NCBI GenBank assembly: GCA_048498555.1
Contig: JBEHXT010000001.1
Span: 434,001-498,000 of the forward strand
Length of the DNA: 64,000 nt
Direction of reading: 5' to 3'
From: Danxiaibacter sp048498555
Lineage (GTDB): Bacteria; Bacteroidota; Bacteroidia; Chitinophagales; Chitinophagaceae
Of the stretch, positions 1 through 8,476 are shown piece after piece. Each line of letters begins with the position of its first letter. Position 1 is the first letter of the stretch. The position numbers and the translations under genes are program-made. The notes below the pieces were generated by a model, which was not told the origin of the DNA, did not search any database, and saw nothing but the letters and a program-made list of their open reading frames with translations.

Positions 1-123
1 GTATAAATCGCTTCATGCCCAATAATTAAATATAAATTCTTGCATTCGTTAAAGGTTCGGCTATTTGATCGGACAAACTAATATAAGAGATTTACGACGA
101 TGTGCTTTTTAGCTGGTATTTAC

Positions 124-573
124 TTAGTCAAGTTTTACATCGAACGATTTTTTAGTCGGCGGCAAACACTGGTGGTCATCGCACACCATATATTCAACCG
201 TTCCACTAATATTCGTTTTTACTGCGCTTTTCAGTTTCACATTTTGAACAAACTCTACTTTGTTAGAATAGTACAGCACATCTGTTTTAAAAATGTCGTC
301 ATAGGTCTTTTCCAGCTTGCCCGTTTCTTTGGCCTTTCCGTTCACTGTTACCAGCGGGTTGGACTTAAACTTAATACTTGTAGGTATGGGGCCACCTTTG
401 CCTGTGTTTTGAGAATACAAATGCCAGGGAGAAGGTATTGTGGCGGTGATTACTAACTCGTATTCGTTGGCGCTTTTTTTCTTCGCAGCGTAATTCCACT
501 GAACCGGATCTTTGATCTGGGCCATCGCTGTAAGGCCAATGCAGCTTAAAATAAGAGAAAACAAATATTTCAT
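124..573 (-). CDS. DsbD N-terminal-domain secreted protein
   Basis: A 149-residue protein with a signal peptide (residues 1-19, ending TAMAQ) followed by one immunoglobulin-like domain resembling the periplasmic N-terminal (alpha) domain of the disulfide reductase DsbD. Cys131 and Cys136 in VCDDHQCLPPT match the redox Cys pair of that domain, which in DsbD passes electrons to periplasmic partners. The membrane and thioredoxin domains of full DsbD are absent from this protein. They may be encoded by the next gene beyond the left edge, because transcription runs that way, but this cannot be seen. It lies 34 nt after purQ on the same strand. The family call is good; the redox role is inferred from the two cysteines. 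Confidence 0.75.
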   Translation of the reverse strand: MKYLFSLILSCIGLTAMAQIKDPVQWNYAAKKKSANEYELVITATIPSPWHLYSQNTGKGGPIPTSIKFKSNPLVTVNGKAKETGKLEKTYDDIFKTDVLYYSNKVEFVQNVKLKSAVKTNISGTVEYMVCDDHQCLPPTKKSFDVKLD

Positions 574-607
574 AAATATTGTAACATTTTTTAATGCAAC
601 AGGAATA

Positions 608-1267
608 TTAATTCAAGCCGAGAATCCTAAAAATTTCTCTGCCGTCTAAGTTGCTCAATTCTTCAGAAGTAGCTCTTTCCGGGTGCGGCATCATACCAAA
701 TACATTACCCGCTTTGTTTTTTATGCCGGCGATGCTTCTTATTGCTCCGTTTGGATTGTAGATTTCATCAACTGTACCATCCTCATGTGTGTACCGGAAA
801 ATAACCTGTCCGTTCGCCTCCAGTTCATCCAACGTTTTTTCATCGGCATAATATCTTCCCTCACCATGCGCTACCGGAATTTTATATGCTTTGCCTTCGC
901 CATTACTGATATGAACATTTTTGCAGATAAATTGCTGATTTGCGTTCTGCAGCAAAACACCAGGTAACAGCCCGCTTTCACATAAAATCTGGAATCCGTT
1001 GCAAACGCCCAGTACTTTACCACCCCTGTTAGCAAAATCGATAACGCTTTGCATCATCGGGCTAAAACGGGCAATTGCACCGCAACGGAGGTAGTCGCCA
1101 TAAGAAAAGCCGCCAGGCAGAATAATACAATCATCAGTTGAAAACATACTCAGGTCTTTGTCCTTGTGCCAAAGCATGATAACTTCTTTATTCAAATCGT
1201 TCGCCAAAGCATCGCGCATATCTCTGTCACAGTTCGAACCGGGGAATACTACAACTCCAAATTTCAT
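608..1267 (-). CDS. purQ: Phosphoribosylformylglycinamidine synthase subunit PurQ
   Basis: Glutaminase subunit of FGAM synthase, step four of purine biosynthesis in the cytoplasm. It releases ammonia from glutamine for the PurL subunit. The 219-residue class I glutamine amidotransferase starts KFGVVVFPGSNCDRD, as PurQ proteins do. The nucleophile is Cys89 in GVCNGFQ, and the other triad members are His195 and Glu197 in PHPERA. Its length is normal for the stand-alone small subunit, so a separate PurL and a PurS should exist elsewhere. No other purine gene is adjacent. A Bacteroidota-type -7 element lies just upstream. Confidence 0.97.
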   Translation of the reverse strand: MKFGVVVFPGSNCDRDMRDALANDLNKEVIMLWHKDKDLSMFSTDDCIILPGGFSYGDYLRCGAIARFSPMMQSVIDFANRGGKVLGVCNGFQILCESGLLPGVLLQNANQQFICKNVHISNGEGKAYKIPVAHGEGRYYADEKTLDELEANGQVIFRYTHEDGTVDEIYNPNGAIRSIAGIKNKAGNVFGMMPHPERATSEELSNLDGREIFRILGLN

Positions 1268-1287
1268 TGTGCAAATTTATTAAGGCA

Positions 1288-1295
1288 CAAAAATA
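1288..1295 (-). promoter_or_regulatory. Putative purQ -7 promoter element
   Basis: On the minus strand this reads TATTTTTG, a full match to the Bacteroidota -7 consensus TAnnTTTG, 20 nt before the purQ start codon. No clear -33 TTTG is seen at 19-21 nt upstream, so the call is moderate. A second match at 1272-1279 lies too close to the ATG to be useful. Confidence 0.4.
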
Positions 1296-1531
1296 GTCCG
1301 TAAGAGGTTAATATGTTTCTAATTTTTAAAAAGATATGCAATTCGGCGCCTTCATATGGTTGAAAAACAGTGCGCGAGAGGGCTTTGCCAACTTGTAAGA
1401 TGCTATTCAGATGCTATACAATGTTTTAACATCATGATAGGAAAATCGACATATCATCATAATCATACCTAGCATTTTTTTATTGTGCAATTTTTGCCAC
1501 ATTTCTGCACGGCCTGGCCTCCAATTCTTGT

Positions 1532-1573
1532 AGACAGGCCATATCTAAAGCCTGTCTGGCAATTTAAATTGCC
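1532..1573. repeat. Two adjacent hairpins
   Basis: AGACAGGC (1532-1539) pairs with GCCTGTCT (1550-1557) across a 10-nt loop. It is followed immediately by the perfect 16-nt palindrome GGCAATTTAAATTGCC (1558-1573). No T-run follows on either strand, so this does not look like an intrinsic terminator. It could be a protein-binding site, a leader RNA structure or a remnant of a small repeat. Confidence 0.6.
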
Positions 1574-1792
1574 GTTGGTTAGTTTAATTTATCCGGCACG
1601 TCCGCTGGTTTTCTGGTTTCGGAACAAAAAGGACGAATCATTTGTAATAATGGCAGCTATTTTGTCAAGAAAAATCGAAGCTGCAATGATCAGGCTTTCA
1701 CAGGTACTATTAAACAATGCCTCTAGCAAGATAATCTTCCCTTGGGCAGTGGACCGGTCATTCACTTTATCTCATCATTAAAAAAACAAAAT

Positions 1793-2302
1793 ATGAAAAA
1801 GCAGATCGTAAACAGGCTCTTATTGTTTTTTGCAATCATGGTGCCGGTAATTTTTACATCGTGTGGCCCCAAAGATGCAGACATCAAAGCCAATATCGAA
1901 AAATCAATCCAGGCTGATCCCATGGCAAGTTTGGGAACGTTGACTGTTGATGTAACGAACGGCGTGGCAACACTTGGGGGTGAATGTAAAGACGGCGATT
2001 GCAAAAACAAACGAGAGGAAATAGCGAAAAATACCAAGGGCGTAAAATCGGTCGTAAATAATAGTACGGTTGCTGCGCCTCCTCCACCTCCGGAACAGGC
2101 TCCTGTAACAATTTCTGCTGACGATCCACTTTCTAAAAATGTAACAGATGCCATAAAGGATCATCCGGATGTACAGGCCAATGTAAAAGATGGCGTAGTT
2201 ACTTTAACTGGTGAGATTAAAAGGGCGGATCTGCCTAAACTGATGCAGAAATTAAGTGCACTGAAGCCTAAGAAAATCGATAATAAACTAACTATTAAAT
2301 AA
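1793..2302 (+). CDS. BON-domain lipoprotein
   Basis: A 169-residue predicted lipoprotein. The start chosen at 1793 gives a signal peptide ending in the lipobox FTSC (lipidated Cys24); a longer frame from 1742 would bury it. After the anchor come a first BON domain (about residues 29-92), a proline linker (A95-P104) and a second BON domain (about 108-168, with DGVVTLTGEI). BON domains bind phospholipid or other surfaces in proteins such as OsmY. Cys65 and Cys70 could form a disulfide in the periplasm. It is 6 nt before the next gene, another BON protein, so the two are probably one operon. An envelope-stress role is inferred only by analogy. Confidence 0.85.
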   Translation: MKKQIVNRLLLFFAIMVPVIFTSCGPKDADIKANIEKSIQADPMASLGTLTVDVTNGVATLGGECKDGDCKNKREEIAKNTKGVKSVVNNSTVAAPPPPPEQAPVTISADDPLSKNVTDAIKDHPDVQANVKDGVVTLTGEIKRADLPKLMQKLSALKPKKIDNKLTIK

Positions 2303-2308
2303 CCTCAT

Positions 2309-2728
2309 ATGGCACTTCAGGATAAATACAAAGAATTGCTGGATGCTGCCGCTTCTTCCGGTGTAACCAACTTGCAGGCCAGGGAGCAGGACGGCGTTTT
2401 ATATATTGACGGAGATGCTCCCAGCGGCGCCGTAAAGGACCAGCTTTGGGATATCTATAATAAAATTGACCCTGATTTCAGATCCGGCGATGTAATTATG
2501 AATGTAAATGTGACTGGTGCAGTTGATGGCGGCAAACTAAAGGTGGTAACCGAAAGCACCAACCTGAATATCAGGAAGGGCCCGGGCACCGATCAACCCA
2601 TTGCGGGAAAAGCCGCTCATGATGAAATTGTTACGCTGGTGAGCAAAGCCAACGACCAATGGTGGCTCATACGTACAGACGGCGGCGCCGAGGGTTATGC
2701 CTATGCTCAATACCTGCAGCCCGTTTAA
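2309..2728 (+). CDS. BON-like plus SH3b domain protein
   Basis: A 139-residue protein with a BON-like N-terminal half (about residues 4-68, with QDGVLYIDGDAPSGAVKDQL) and a bacterial SH3 domain at about 76-139 (ESTNLNIRKGPGTDQPIAGK and EGYAYAQYL). No signal peptide is visible, although SH3b domains usually work in the envelope. The layout recalls E. coli Kbp/YgaU, a BON domain fused to LysM that also lacks a signal peptide and binds potassium; here SH3b replaces LysM. Function by analogy is unproven. It is co-oriented and 6 nt downstream of the BON lipoprotein and is followed by a strong hairpin. Confidence 0.85.
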   Translation: MALQDKYKELLDAAASSGVTNLQAREQDGVLYIDGDAPSGAVKDQLWDIYNKIDPDFRSGDVIMNVNVTGAVDGGKLKVVTESTNLNIRKGPGTDQPIAGKAAHDEIVTLVSKANDQWWLIRTDGGAEGYAYAQYLQPV

Positions 2729-2745
2729 CTATAATTGATTCAATA

Positions 2746-2809
2746 CCGTTTCCTTTAGATAAAAGCTGGTAACGCAGCCGTTTTAGAACATCTAAAGGAA
2801 ACGGTTTTT
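2746..2809 (+). terminator. Long-stem terminator after the BON operon
   Basis: A perfect 15-bp inverted repeat, 2746-2760 with 2790-2804, is followed by TTTTT. The loop holds a further GCTG/CAGC stem flanked by AAAA/TTTT, so nearly the whole 59 nt can pair. Placed 17 nt after the stop codon. Confidence 0.85.
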
Positions 2810-2989
2810 GATTAGAACCTTTGCTTAAAGCGTACATCACCTCCACCCTTGCACATTCATCTCCCCAATGGCAACCCTCTCTCCACTCTGTTTCTAATAC
2901 CTTACTTTCGCGCAAATTCAAATCCCTAAAACCTGTTCAGGCATTATTCCGTATATAGCCCAGGCAACGTTCTGGCTTAGCATTTAAAC

Positions 2990-5236
2990 ATGAGAAAGAA
3001 AATATTATTACTGGGCATTTTAGTAACAGGTGCATTTTTTTCCTATGCGCAAAACCTCGTTAGCGGGTCGGTTATCAATTATGAAACCGGAGAGCCATTG
3101 GAAGATGTGACTGTTATTTTAGCGCATGGGGGCTTGCATACGCACTCTGCACATGATGGCAATTTTTTTATACAGGTATCCCAGTTTCCTGACACGTTAA
3201 TTTTCAGCCATATCGGTTATGAATTGACCAAAATAGCCGTTGCCGAACAAAACAACAAACTCAGTGTGTTTTTGAAAGAAACGGACATTCAACTTAGCCA
3301 GGTGACTGTAAATGCAGCGAAACCGGTAAGCGGCCAGGTGATGAATGTTGACCTGAGGATGACGCCGGTTAATTCCGCGCAGGACCTGTTGCGCAAAGTT
3401 CCCGGGCTTTTTATTGCACAGCATGCAGGCGGAGGTAAGGCTGAACAAATTTTCCTTAGGGGATTTGATTGTGACCATGGCACAGATGTTCGCATTACAG
3501 CAGATGGCCTGCCGGTAAATATGGTTTCTCATGCGCATGGGCAAGGTTATTCAGACCTCCATTTCTTGATTCCTGAAACCATTAAAGACATTGATTTTGG
3601 AAAAGGCGGATACTATGCAGACAAAGGAGATTTTTCCACTGCCGGCTATGTAAACATGTCGACTTTTGACAGGCTTGACAACAGCATGGTAAAAGTTGAA
3701 GCGGGATCTTTTAATACATTGAGAACTGTAGGAATGTTTAATCTTATTGACAATAACAATCAACAACAGGCCCACAAAACAAACGCGTATGTTGCTGCTG
3801 AATACAATTTTACCAACGGGCCCTTTGATGTAAAACAAAACTTCAACCGCCTGAACCTCTTTGCGAAATTCAATCATCGGATCAACGAAAGAAGCTATAT
3901 AAGCATCCTTGCATCTACGTTTAACTCCGGCTGGAACGCATCAGGGCAAATACCTGGCCGCGCTGTTGAACAAGGTATTATTTCGCGTTGGGGCTCCATT
4001 GATTCAACGGAAGGAGGCAATACATCCAGGACAAATATTGCGTTGAAATATAAGCACAGGATCAGCGACAAAGAAGACTGGCAAAGCCTCTTCTACTACA
4101 CGAAATATGCTTTCAATCTTTATTCAAATTTTACTTTTTTTCTGAATGATCCCGTTAACGGCGACGAAATCAATCAAAAAGAAAGCAGAAATATCTATGG
4201 GTTTGATCATAAATATTCCAGGCGATTCTTTTACGATAAAAGCGACCTTACCTGGGAGTCTGGCATCGGCTTAAGAATGGATGATATCACAGATCTTGAA
4301 CTAAATCATGTTTATCAAAGAGATTCTTTACTTGGCAGGAAATCCTATGGCAGCGGAACCGAAACCAATTTATATGCCTACACGCAAGCACAGTGGCGTT
4401 CCGGTAGATGGGCCGTTAACCCGGCATTGAGGCTCGATCATTTTATATTTGGTTACAATGATAAACTGAATGGCCCGCACATTACAAAAGGCGCGGCAGC
4501 CACGGCATTAAGCCCGAAACTGAATGTTAGCTATACGCCTAATCAGCAACTGCAGTGGTACATAAAAACAGGAATGAGTTTCCATTCAAATGATATGCGC
4601 GTTGTTGTTGATCAAAATGGCTACAAAACATTGCCTTATTCGCTGGGTGGCGATTTCGGGGCAATAATAAAAGCGGGGTCAAGGCTGGTTATTCAGCCCG
4701 CCCTTTGGTATTTATATCTTCAGCAAGAGTTTGTGTATGTAGGCGATGAAGCGGTTGTGGAACCTTCGGGACGAACTCAGCGGATGGGGATTGATGTAAG
4801 CGCCAGGTATCAGCCAACGAGCTGGCTTTATGTGGATGCAGATGTAAATTATGCACATGCACGCTATCTTGATGCAGGCAAAAACGAAGCATATATACCG
4901 CTCGCACCAAGGGTTACCAGCGCGGGTGGAATAGCCATAAAGCTACCAGCAAGCATCTCTGCTAATTTGCGATACAGATACATGCAGGACAGGCCGGCCA
5001 ACGAAGACAATACACTTATCGCGAAAGGTTATTTCGTAAACGATCTTACCATTGCATATACACGTAAACACTGGGAAGTGACTTTGCAGGTTCAAAATCT
5101 GTTTAATGTGGATTGGAAAGAAGCTCAGTTTGAAACATTATCAAGGCTAAAAAATGAAGCTGTTCCTGTGAACGAAATCAACTTTACACCAGGAACGCCA
5201 TTGTACCTTAAAGCCGGGATCAAAGTGAATTTTTAG
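2990..5236 (+). CDS. TonB-dependent receptor with His-rich plug
   Basis: Outer-membrane active importer, 748 residues. It has a signal peptide to about Ala20, a carboxypeptidase-like regulatory domain at about 22-100, a plug at about 115-220 and then the beta-barrel, ending in aromatic Phe748. The plug carries RGFDCDHGTD (157-166) and HAHGQGYSDLHF (181-192). A similar DHGTD...HGHGQGY signature is, from memory, shared by receptors across several phyla. The regulatory domain has another His cluster (H46, H50, H52, H55). The substrate is unknown. The histidines would suit a metal or metal chelate, but that is inference. It stands alone, with no SusD partner, so it is not a classical glycan SusC. 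Confidence 0.88.
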   Translation: MRKKILLLGILVTGAFFSYAQNLVSGSVINYETGEPLEDVTVILAHGGLHTHSAHDGNFFIQVSQFPDTLIFSHIGYELTKIAVAEQNNKLSVFLKETDIQLSQVTVNAAKPVSGQVMNVDLRMTPVNSAQDLLRKVPGLFIAQHAGGGKAEQIFLRGFDCDHGTDVRITADGLPVNMVSHAHGQGYSDLHFLIPETIKDIDFGKGGYYADKGDFSTAGYVNMSTFDRLDNSMVKVEAGSFNTLRTVGMFNLIDNNNQQQAHKTNAYVAAEYNFTNGPFDVKQNFNRLNLFAKFNHRINERSYISILASTFNSGWNASGQIPGRAVEQGIISRWGSIDSTEGGNTSRTNIALKYKHRISDKEDWQSLFYYTKYAFNLYSNFTFFLNDPVNGDEINQKESRNIYGFDHKYSRRFFYDKSDLTWESGIGLRMDDITDLELNHVYQRDSLLGRKSYGSGTETNLYAYTQAQWRSGRWAVNPALRLDHFIFGYNDKLNGPHITKGAAATALSPKLNVSYTPNQQLQWYIKTGMSFHSNDMRVVVDQNGYKTLPYSLGGDFGAIIKAGSRLVIQPALWYLYLQQEFVYVGDEAVVEPSGRTQRMGIDVSARYQPTSWLYVDADVNYAHARYLDAGKNEAYIPLAPRVTSAGGIAIKLPASISANLRYRYMQDRPANEDNTLIAKGYFVNDLTIAYTRKHWEVTLQVQNLFNVDWKEAQFETLSRLKNEAVPVNEINFTPGTPLYLKAGIKVNF

Positions 5237-5271
5237 TTGAAAGGATTTTTTTTCAGGCATTATATAAAACA

Positions 5272-5308
5272 AAAGCCTTGACGTTACGGTAACGTCAAGG
5301 CTTTATTA
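5272..5308. terminator. Bidirectional terminator
   Basis: AAAGCCTTGACGTTA (5272-5286) and its exact complement at 5290-5304 surround a 3-nt loop. A T-rich tract follows in both directions. It lies between the convergent TonB receptor and FAH-family genes and could end both transcripts. Confidence 0.88.
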
Positions 5309-5325
5309 AATAACTTTTCGGGGTA

Positions 5326-5937
5326 TTATCTTACTTCAAGCTCAAACATTTCAACTTCCTCAATATAACCTTTCAAATTGTCGCCAACCACGCATTCACC
5401 AACGCCTGCTGGTGTGCCGGTAAATACCATGTCACCAATATTAATAGAAAAGAACTGAGATATGTGAGCGATGATCTTATCAAATGAGAAAAGCATTTCA
5501 GTGCTGCTAGCCTTCTGAACCTGTTCATCATTTAATTTCAAGGAAAAATTGAAAGGCTTTTTAATGTTCTCAGGCGTAAGGTCAATCCATTTGCCAATTA
5601 CAGCCGAATTGTCCCACGCTTTAGCCTTTTCCCATGGTAATCCTTTTTTCTTTAGTTCATTCTGAACATCCCTTGCCGTAAAGTCGAGACCAACAGTAAT
5701 GGCATTGTAATATTTGTTGGCATGGTGTTGTTGTATATACTTTCCATTCTTCGAAATACGCAATACCAGTTCAGCTTCATAATGAAGCTCGTTAGAAAAT
5801 TCGGGGTAATAAAACGGAGTATTCGACTGAAGCAATGCACTCTTTGGTTTAATAAAGATCACTGGCTCTTCGGGTATCTCGTTTTTTAATTCCTTAGCAT
5901 GATCTGCATAATTTCTTCCTACGCAAAAAATCTTCAT
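5326..5937 (-). CDS. Fumarylacetoacetate hydrolase (FAH) family protein
   Basis: A 203-residue single-domain member of the FAH superfamily (YcgM type), metal-dependent hydrolases or decarboxylases of beta-keto and oxaloacetate-like acids. Glu54 and Glu56 in HYEAELVLRI and Asp85 in LDFTARD are the expected metal ligands, and the FTGTPAGVG segment near the C-terminus is typical. Small members of this type include acylpyruvate hydrolases and oxaloacetate decarboxylases, so the exact substrate is open. It stands alone and converges on the TonB receptor. No catabolic cluster surrounds it. Confidence 0.88.
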   Translation of the reverse strand: MKIFCVGRNYADHAKELKNEIPEEPVIFIKPKSALLQSNTPFYYPEFSNELHYEAELVLRISKNGKYIQQHHANKYYNAITVGLDFTARDVQNELKKKGLPWEKAKAWDNSAVIGKWIDLTPENIKKPFNFSLKLNDEQVQKASSTEMLFSFDKIIAHISQFFSINIGDMVFTGTPAGVGECVVGDNLKGYIEEVEMFELEVR

Positions 5938-6125
5938 AGATATTGTGTTTAGTAATATTAACCAGGCAGCGCGAATAAATATACTCCTCTTTTATCAGGT
6001 CAGACCCCACTACTTGTGTTATATTATTTGCTAATTTAGTAAAACATTTGATTTTACTTTAATTCACACCGTAAGATTTTTAATATTTCTTACAATACCA
6101 GCAAACGATAATAACTCCTTAATGC

Positions 6126-6701
6126 TTAATTAAATTCGTGCTTGTTATATTGGTTCATGGTTCTTTCAATGCCAGTAGTTGCGAAGTTTTCGATAACTTC
6201 AACGCACTTCTCAATCTTACGGTTTACCATCGCTACGTCTTCCGGGAACCACTTTCCGAGAACAAATTCTACCTGCATTCCCTTGGGATAATTGTTGCCA
6301 ATACCAAAGCGCAGTTTTGGATATTTGTCTGTTGCAAGGGTTGCCTGTATATCACGCAAGCCATTATGGCCACCATCGCTGCCTCCGGGCCTTATACGTA
6401 TTTTAGATAGTGGCAACGCCAGTTCATCTACAATTGTCAGTGTATTTTCCAGCAGGATTTTTTCTTTGTCCATCCAGTATTTGAAGGACTTCCCGCTTAG
6501 GTTCATGTATGTTGTTGGCTTTATACAGATAAAGATTTTGCCTTTCCATTTTACTTCGGCAACTTCCGCAAGCCTGTCGGTCCGGAACGAGCCACCGTGT
6601 TTTGCCACAAAAGCCTCCACTACATCAAAGCCAATGTTATGCCTGGTGTGCGCATATTCCGCACCTATATTTCCCAACCCAACAATCAAAAACTTGCTCA
6701 T
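6126..6701 (-). CDS. pth: Peptidyl-tRNA hydrolase
   Basis: Releases tRNA from peptidyl-tRNA that drops off ribosomes; essential in most bacteria. The start at 6701 (MSKFLIVGLGN) gives 191 residues, the usual family size; a longer frame from a GTG at 6734 runs into the terminator stem of rplY. Catalytic His21 in TRHNIGF and the conserved Asn11, Asn67 and Asp92 all match the E. coli enzyme. The order prs-rplY-pth on one strand is a common bacterial arrangement. A terminator-like hairpin lies between rplY and pth, so pth probably depends on read-through or its own promoter. Confidence 0.96.
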   Translation of the reverse strand: MSKFLIVGLGNIGAEYAHTRHNIGFDVVEAFVAKHGGSFRTDRLAEVAEVKWKGKIFICIKPTTYMNLSGKSFKYWMDKEKILLENTLTIVDELALPLSKIRIRPGGSDGGHNGLRDIQATLATDKYPKLRFGIGNNYPKGMQVEFVLGKWFPEDVAMVNRKIEKCVEVIENFATTGIERTMNQYNKHEFN

Positions 6702-6711
6702 ATAAAACAAA

Positions 6712-6749
6712 GGGTTAAAAACAAAGCCCTGCACAAAGTACAGGGCTTT
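6712..6749 (-). terminator. Terminator or attenuator after rplY
   Basis: AAAGCCCTG (6723-6731) pairs with CAGGGCTTT (6741-6749). On the minus strand a T-rich tract (TTTGTTTTT) follows, 11 nt before the pth start codon. It would end or attenuate the prs-rplY message. Confidence 0.8.
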
Positions 6750-6775
6750 TAAAGCTAATTATCTTTAAGATGCGC

Positions 6776-7357
6776 TTATTTTTTCTTATCAGCTGCAGCT
6801 TCTTCCTGTTTCAACTGACGAGTCATCACGATTGAAGCGATAGGAATACGTGGAGAGTTTAAGATCTCCATGTTATTAGTTTTCACATCTTCAACGCGGA
6901 TGTTACCGTTCAATTCAAGTTCAGTAATATCTACTTCGATGCTTTCTGTCAGGTCTTTAGGTAAAATTTTAACCTTCAAAGCTTTCATTTTGGTAACCAG
7001 TTTACCACCAGCTTTAACACCAGCAGCGCTACCAACGAATTTCAGCGGCAAAGTAGCGATAACCGGCCTGTCTTCAACCAGCTCAAGCAGGTCAACGTGG
7101 ATCAGTTCGTCAGATACCTTGTCAAACTGAAGATCTTTCAGAATGCATCTGTAAGTTTTGCCTTCTACCTGAACTTCCGCTATCTGAAAGTCTGGAGTAT
7201 AAACCAATGGTTTAAGCGCTTTTTCGGAAGCGGAAAAATTAATTTCCTGGGCACCCCCGTAAATTACACCTGGCACTTGTTCCTGAGAGCGTATCTGGCG
7301 GGTGGCTTTTTTGCCAAATTCGGTCCTCAGTTGTCCTTCGATTGTAATTGATTTCAT
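6776..7357 (-). CDS. rplY: 50S ribosomal protein L25 (long, CTC type)
   Basis: Ribosomal protein that binds 5S rRNA. It has 193 residues: an N-terminal L25 domain (about 1-92, with LRTEFGKKATRQIR and VPGVIYGG) and the extra C-terminal beta domain (about 100-190) of the long L25/CTC/TL5 form, ending in a lysine tail. It lies 43 nt after prs on the same strand and upstream of pth, the usual context. Confidence 0.95.
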   Translation of the reverse strand: MKSITIEGQLRTEFGKKATRQIRSQEQVPGVIYGGAQEINFSASEKALKPLVYTPDFQIAEVQVEGKTYRCILKDLQFDKVSDELIHVDLLELVEDRPVIATLPLKFVGSAAGVKAGGKLVTKMKALKVKILPKDLTESIEVDITELELNGNIRVEDVKTNNMEILNSPRIPIASIVMTRQLKQEEAAADKKK

Positions 7358-7400
7358 CGTTTTTATTTTAGAATTAATATGAACACTTGTTCTGGTTTGC

Positions 7401-8357
7401 TTAAAGCCCCTTATTTCTTAGCTGGGAGTGCATAAACAAACTACTGATACTTTTATTTTCATAAGCGTTTCTTATTGCTATTGCAAAAAGATCGGCCACA
7501 GAAAGAACTTTTATTTTAGGGCTCTCGTGTTTGAGTGGAATTGTATCGCAAACTACCAACTCATCCAGAACGCTACCTTCAATTGTGTTGTAAGCATTGC
7601 CACTTAAGATCGGATGCGTACATAGCGCTCTTACACTTTTAGCACCTTTATCCATCAGTAAGCCGGCAGCTTTTGCCAATGTTCCGCCCGTATCACATAT
7701 ATCATCAATGAGCACTATATCCTTTCCAACCACATCTCCTATCACAACCATACTTGCAATCTCATTTGCGCGCTTACGGTGTTTATCACAGATCACCATT
7801 TCTGCATTGAAATAAGCTGCAATTTCCCTTACACGATTGGTACTTCCTACGTCAGGGGCCGCAAAGGTAAGGTTTTCAAGCTGTAGTTGCTCAATGTAGG
7901 GAATAAAAATTGCCGAGCTATCCAGGTGGTCCACAGGTATTTCGAAGAAAGCCTGAATCTGTGGAGCATGCAAATCCATGGTTATCACCCTATTAGCGCC
8001 TGCGGCTTCCAATAAGGTAGCTACCAGCTTAGAACCAATGGCTACACGCGGTTTGTCTTTTCTGTCTTGCCTTGAAAAACCGTAGTAAGGAATTACAACA
8101 ATAATTTTGTAAGCACTTGCCCTTTTTGCAGCATCGATCATCAACAATAACTCCATCAAATTATCCGTAGGAGCAAACGTGCTCTGCACCAGGAAAACAT
8201 AATCACCACGAATACTTTCAAGAAATATGGGTTGAAACTCGCCATCGCTGAACTTCTGAATATTTACCTTGCCGAGTGAAGCGCCGAAGCAATTGGCAAT
8301 TTTCTCAGCTAATTCGCGGGAGCCGGTACCAGAAAAAATTTTTACTGAAGGACTCAT
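7401..8357 (-). CDS. prs: Ribose-phosphate pyrophosphokinase
   Basis: Makes PRPP from ribose 5-phosphate and ATP for purine, pyrimidine, histidine, tryptophan and NAD synthesis. From the ATG at 8357 it has 318 residues, the typical class I length; the frame could extend to a TTG at 8411, which would place the start beyond the likely promoter. Visible motifs are FSDGEFQP, the catalytic-loop segment with YYGFSRQDRKDKPR, ITMDLHAPQIQAFF, and the PRPP-binding loop IVLIDDICDTGGT. First gene of the prs-rplY-pth cluster. Confidence 0.97.
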   Translation of the reverse strand: MSPSVKIFSGTGSRELAEKIANCFGASLGKVNIQKFSDGEFQPIFLESIRGDYVFLVQSTFAPTDNLMELLLMIDAAKRASAYKIIVVIPYYGFSRQDRKDKPRVAIGSKLVATLLEAAGANRVITMDLHAPQIQAFFEIPVDHLDSSAIFIPYIEQLQLENLTFAAPDVGSTNRVREIAAYFNAEMVICDKHRKRANEIASMVVIGDVVGKDIVLIDDICDTGGTLAKAAGLLMDKGAKSVRALCTHPILSGNAYNTIEGSVLDELVVCDTIPLKHESPKIKVLSVADLFAIAIRNAYENKSISSLFMHSQLRNKGL

Positions 8358-8375
8358 ATTGAATAAAATATGCGG

Positions 8376-8407
8376 CGAAGATAAAGTCTTGCATTTATGT
8401 AATACAA
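8376..8407 (-). promoter_or_regulatory. Putative prs promoter
   Basis: On the minus strand a -33 TTG (8405-8407) is followed after 21 nt by TATCTTCG (8376-8383), one mismatch from TAnnTTTG. The start codon is 19 nt downstream of the -7 element. Confidence 0.45.
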
Positions 8408-8476
8408 GCAATTTTTTATTTTCATTCGTATTTTTTTTAACCTTGTGGATATATTATTAAAAACTTCTATTTCCGC

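Larger units (their letters stand above)
1268..1792. other. 525-nt intergenic region between purQ and the BON lipoprotein
   Basis: Divergent gap. It holds the putative purQ promoter and two adjacent inverted repeats at 1532-1573 (listed separately). A 98-codon open frame at 1485-1781 has no recognisable protein features and is not called. No TAnnTTTG element was found for the rightward gene. Confidence 0.5.

Noticed and set aside
1485..1781. 98-codon frame in the purQ-BON gap
   Set aside because: No domain, signal or start-site support, and it spans the twin hairpins.
2895..2989. Cobalamin or other metabolite riboswitch before the TonB receptor
   Set aside because: The leader is too short and no conserved riboswitch core was found.
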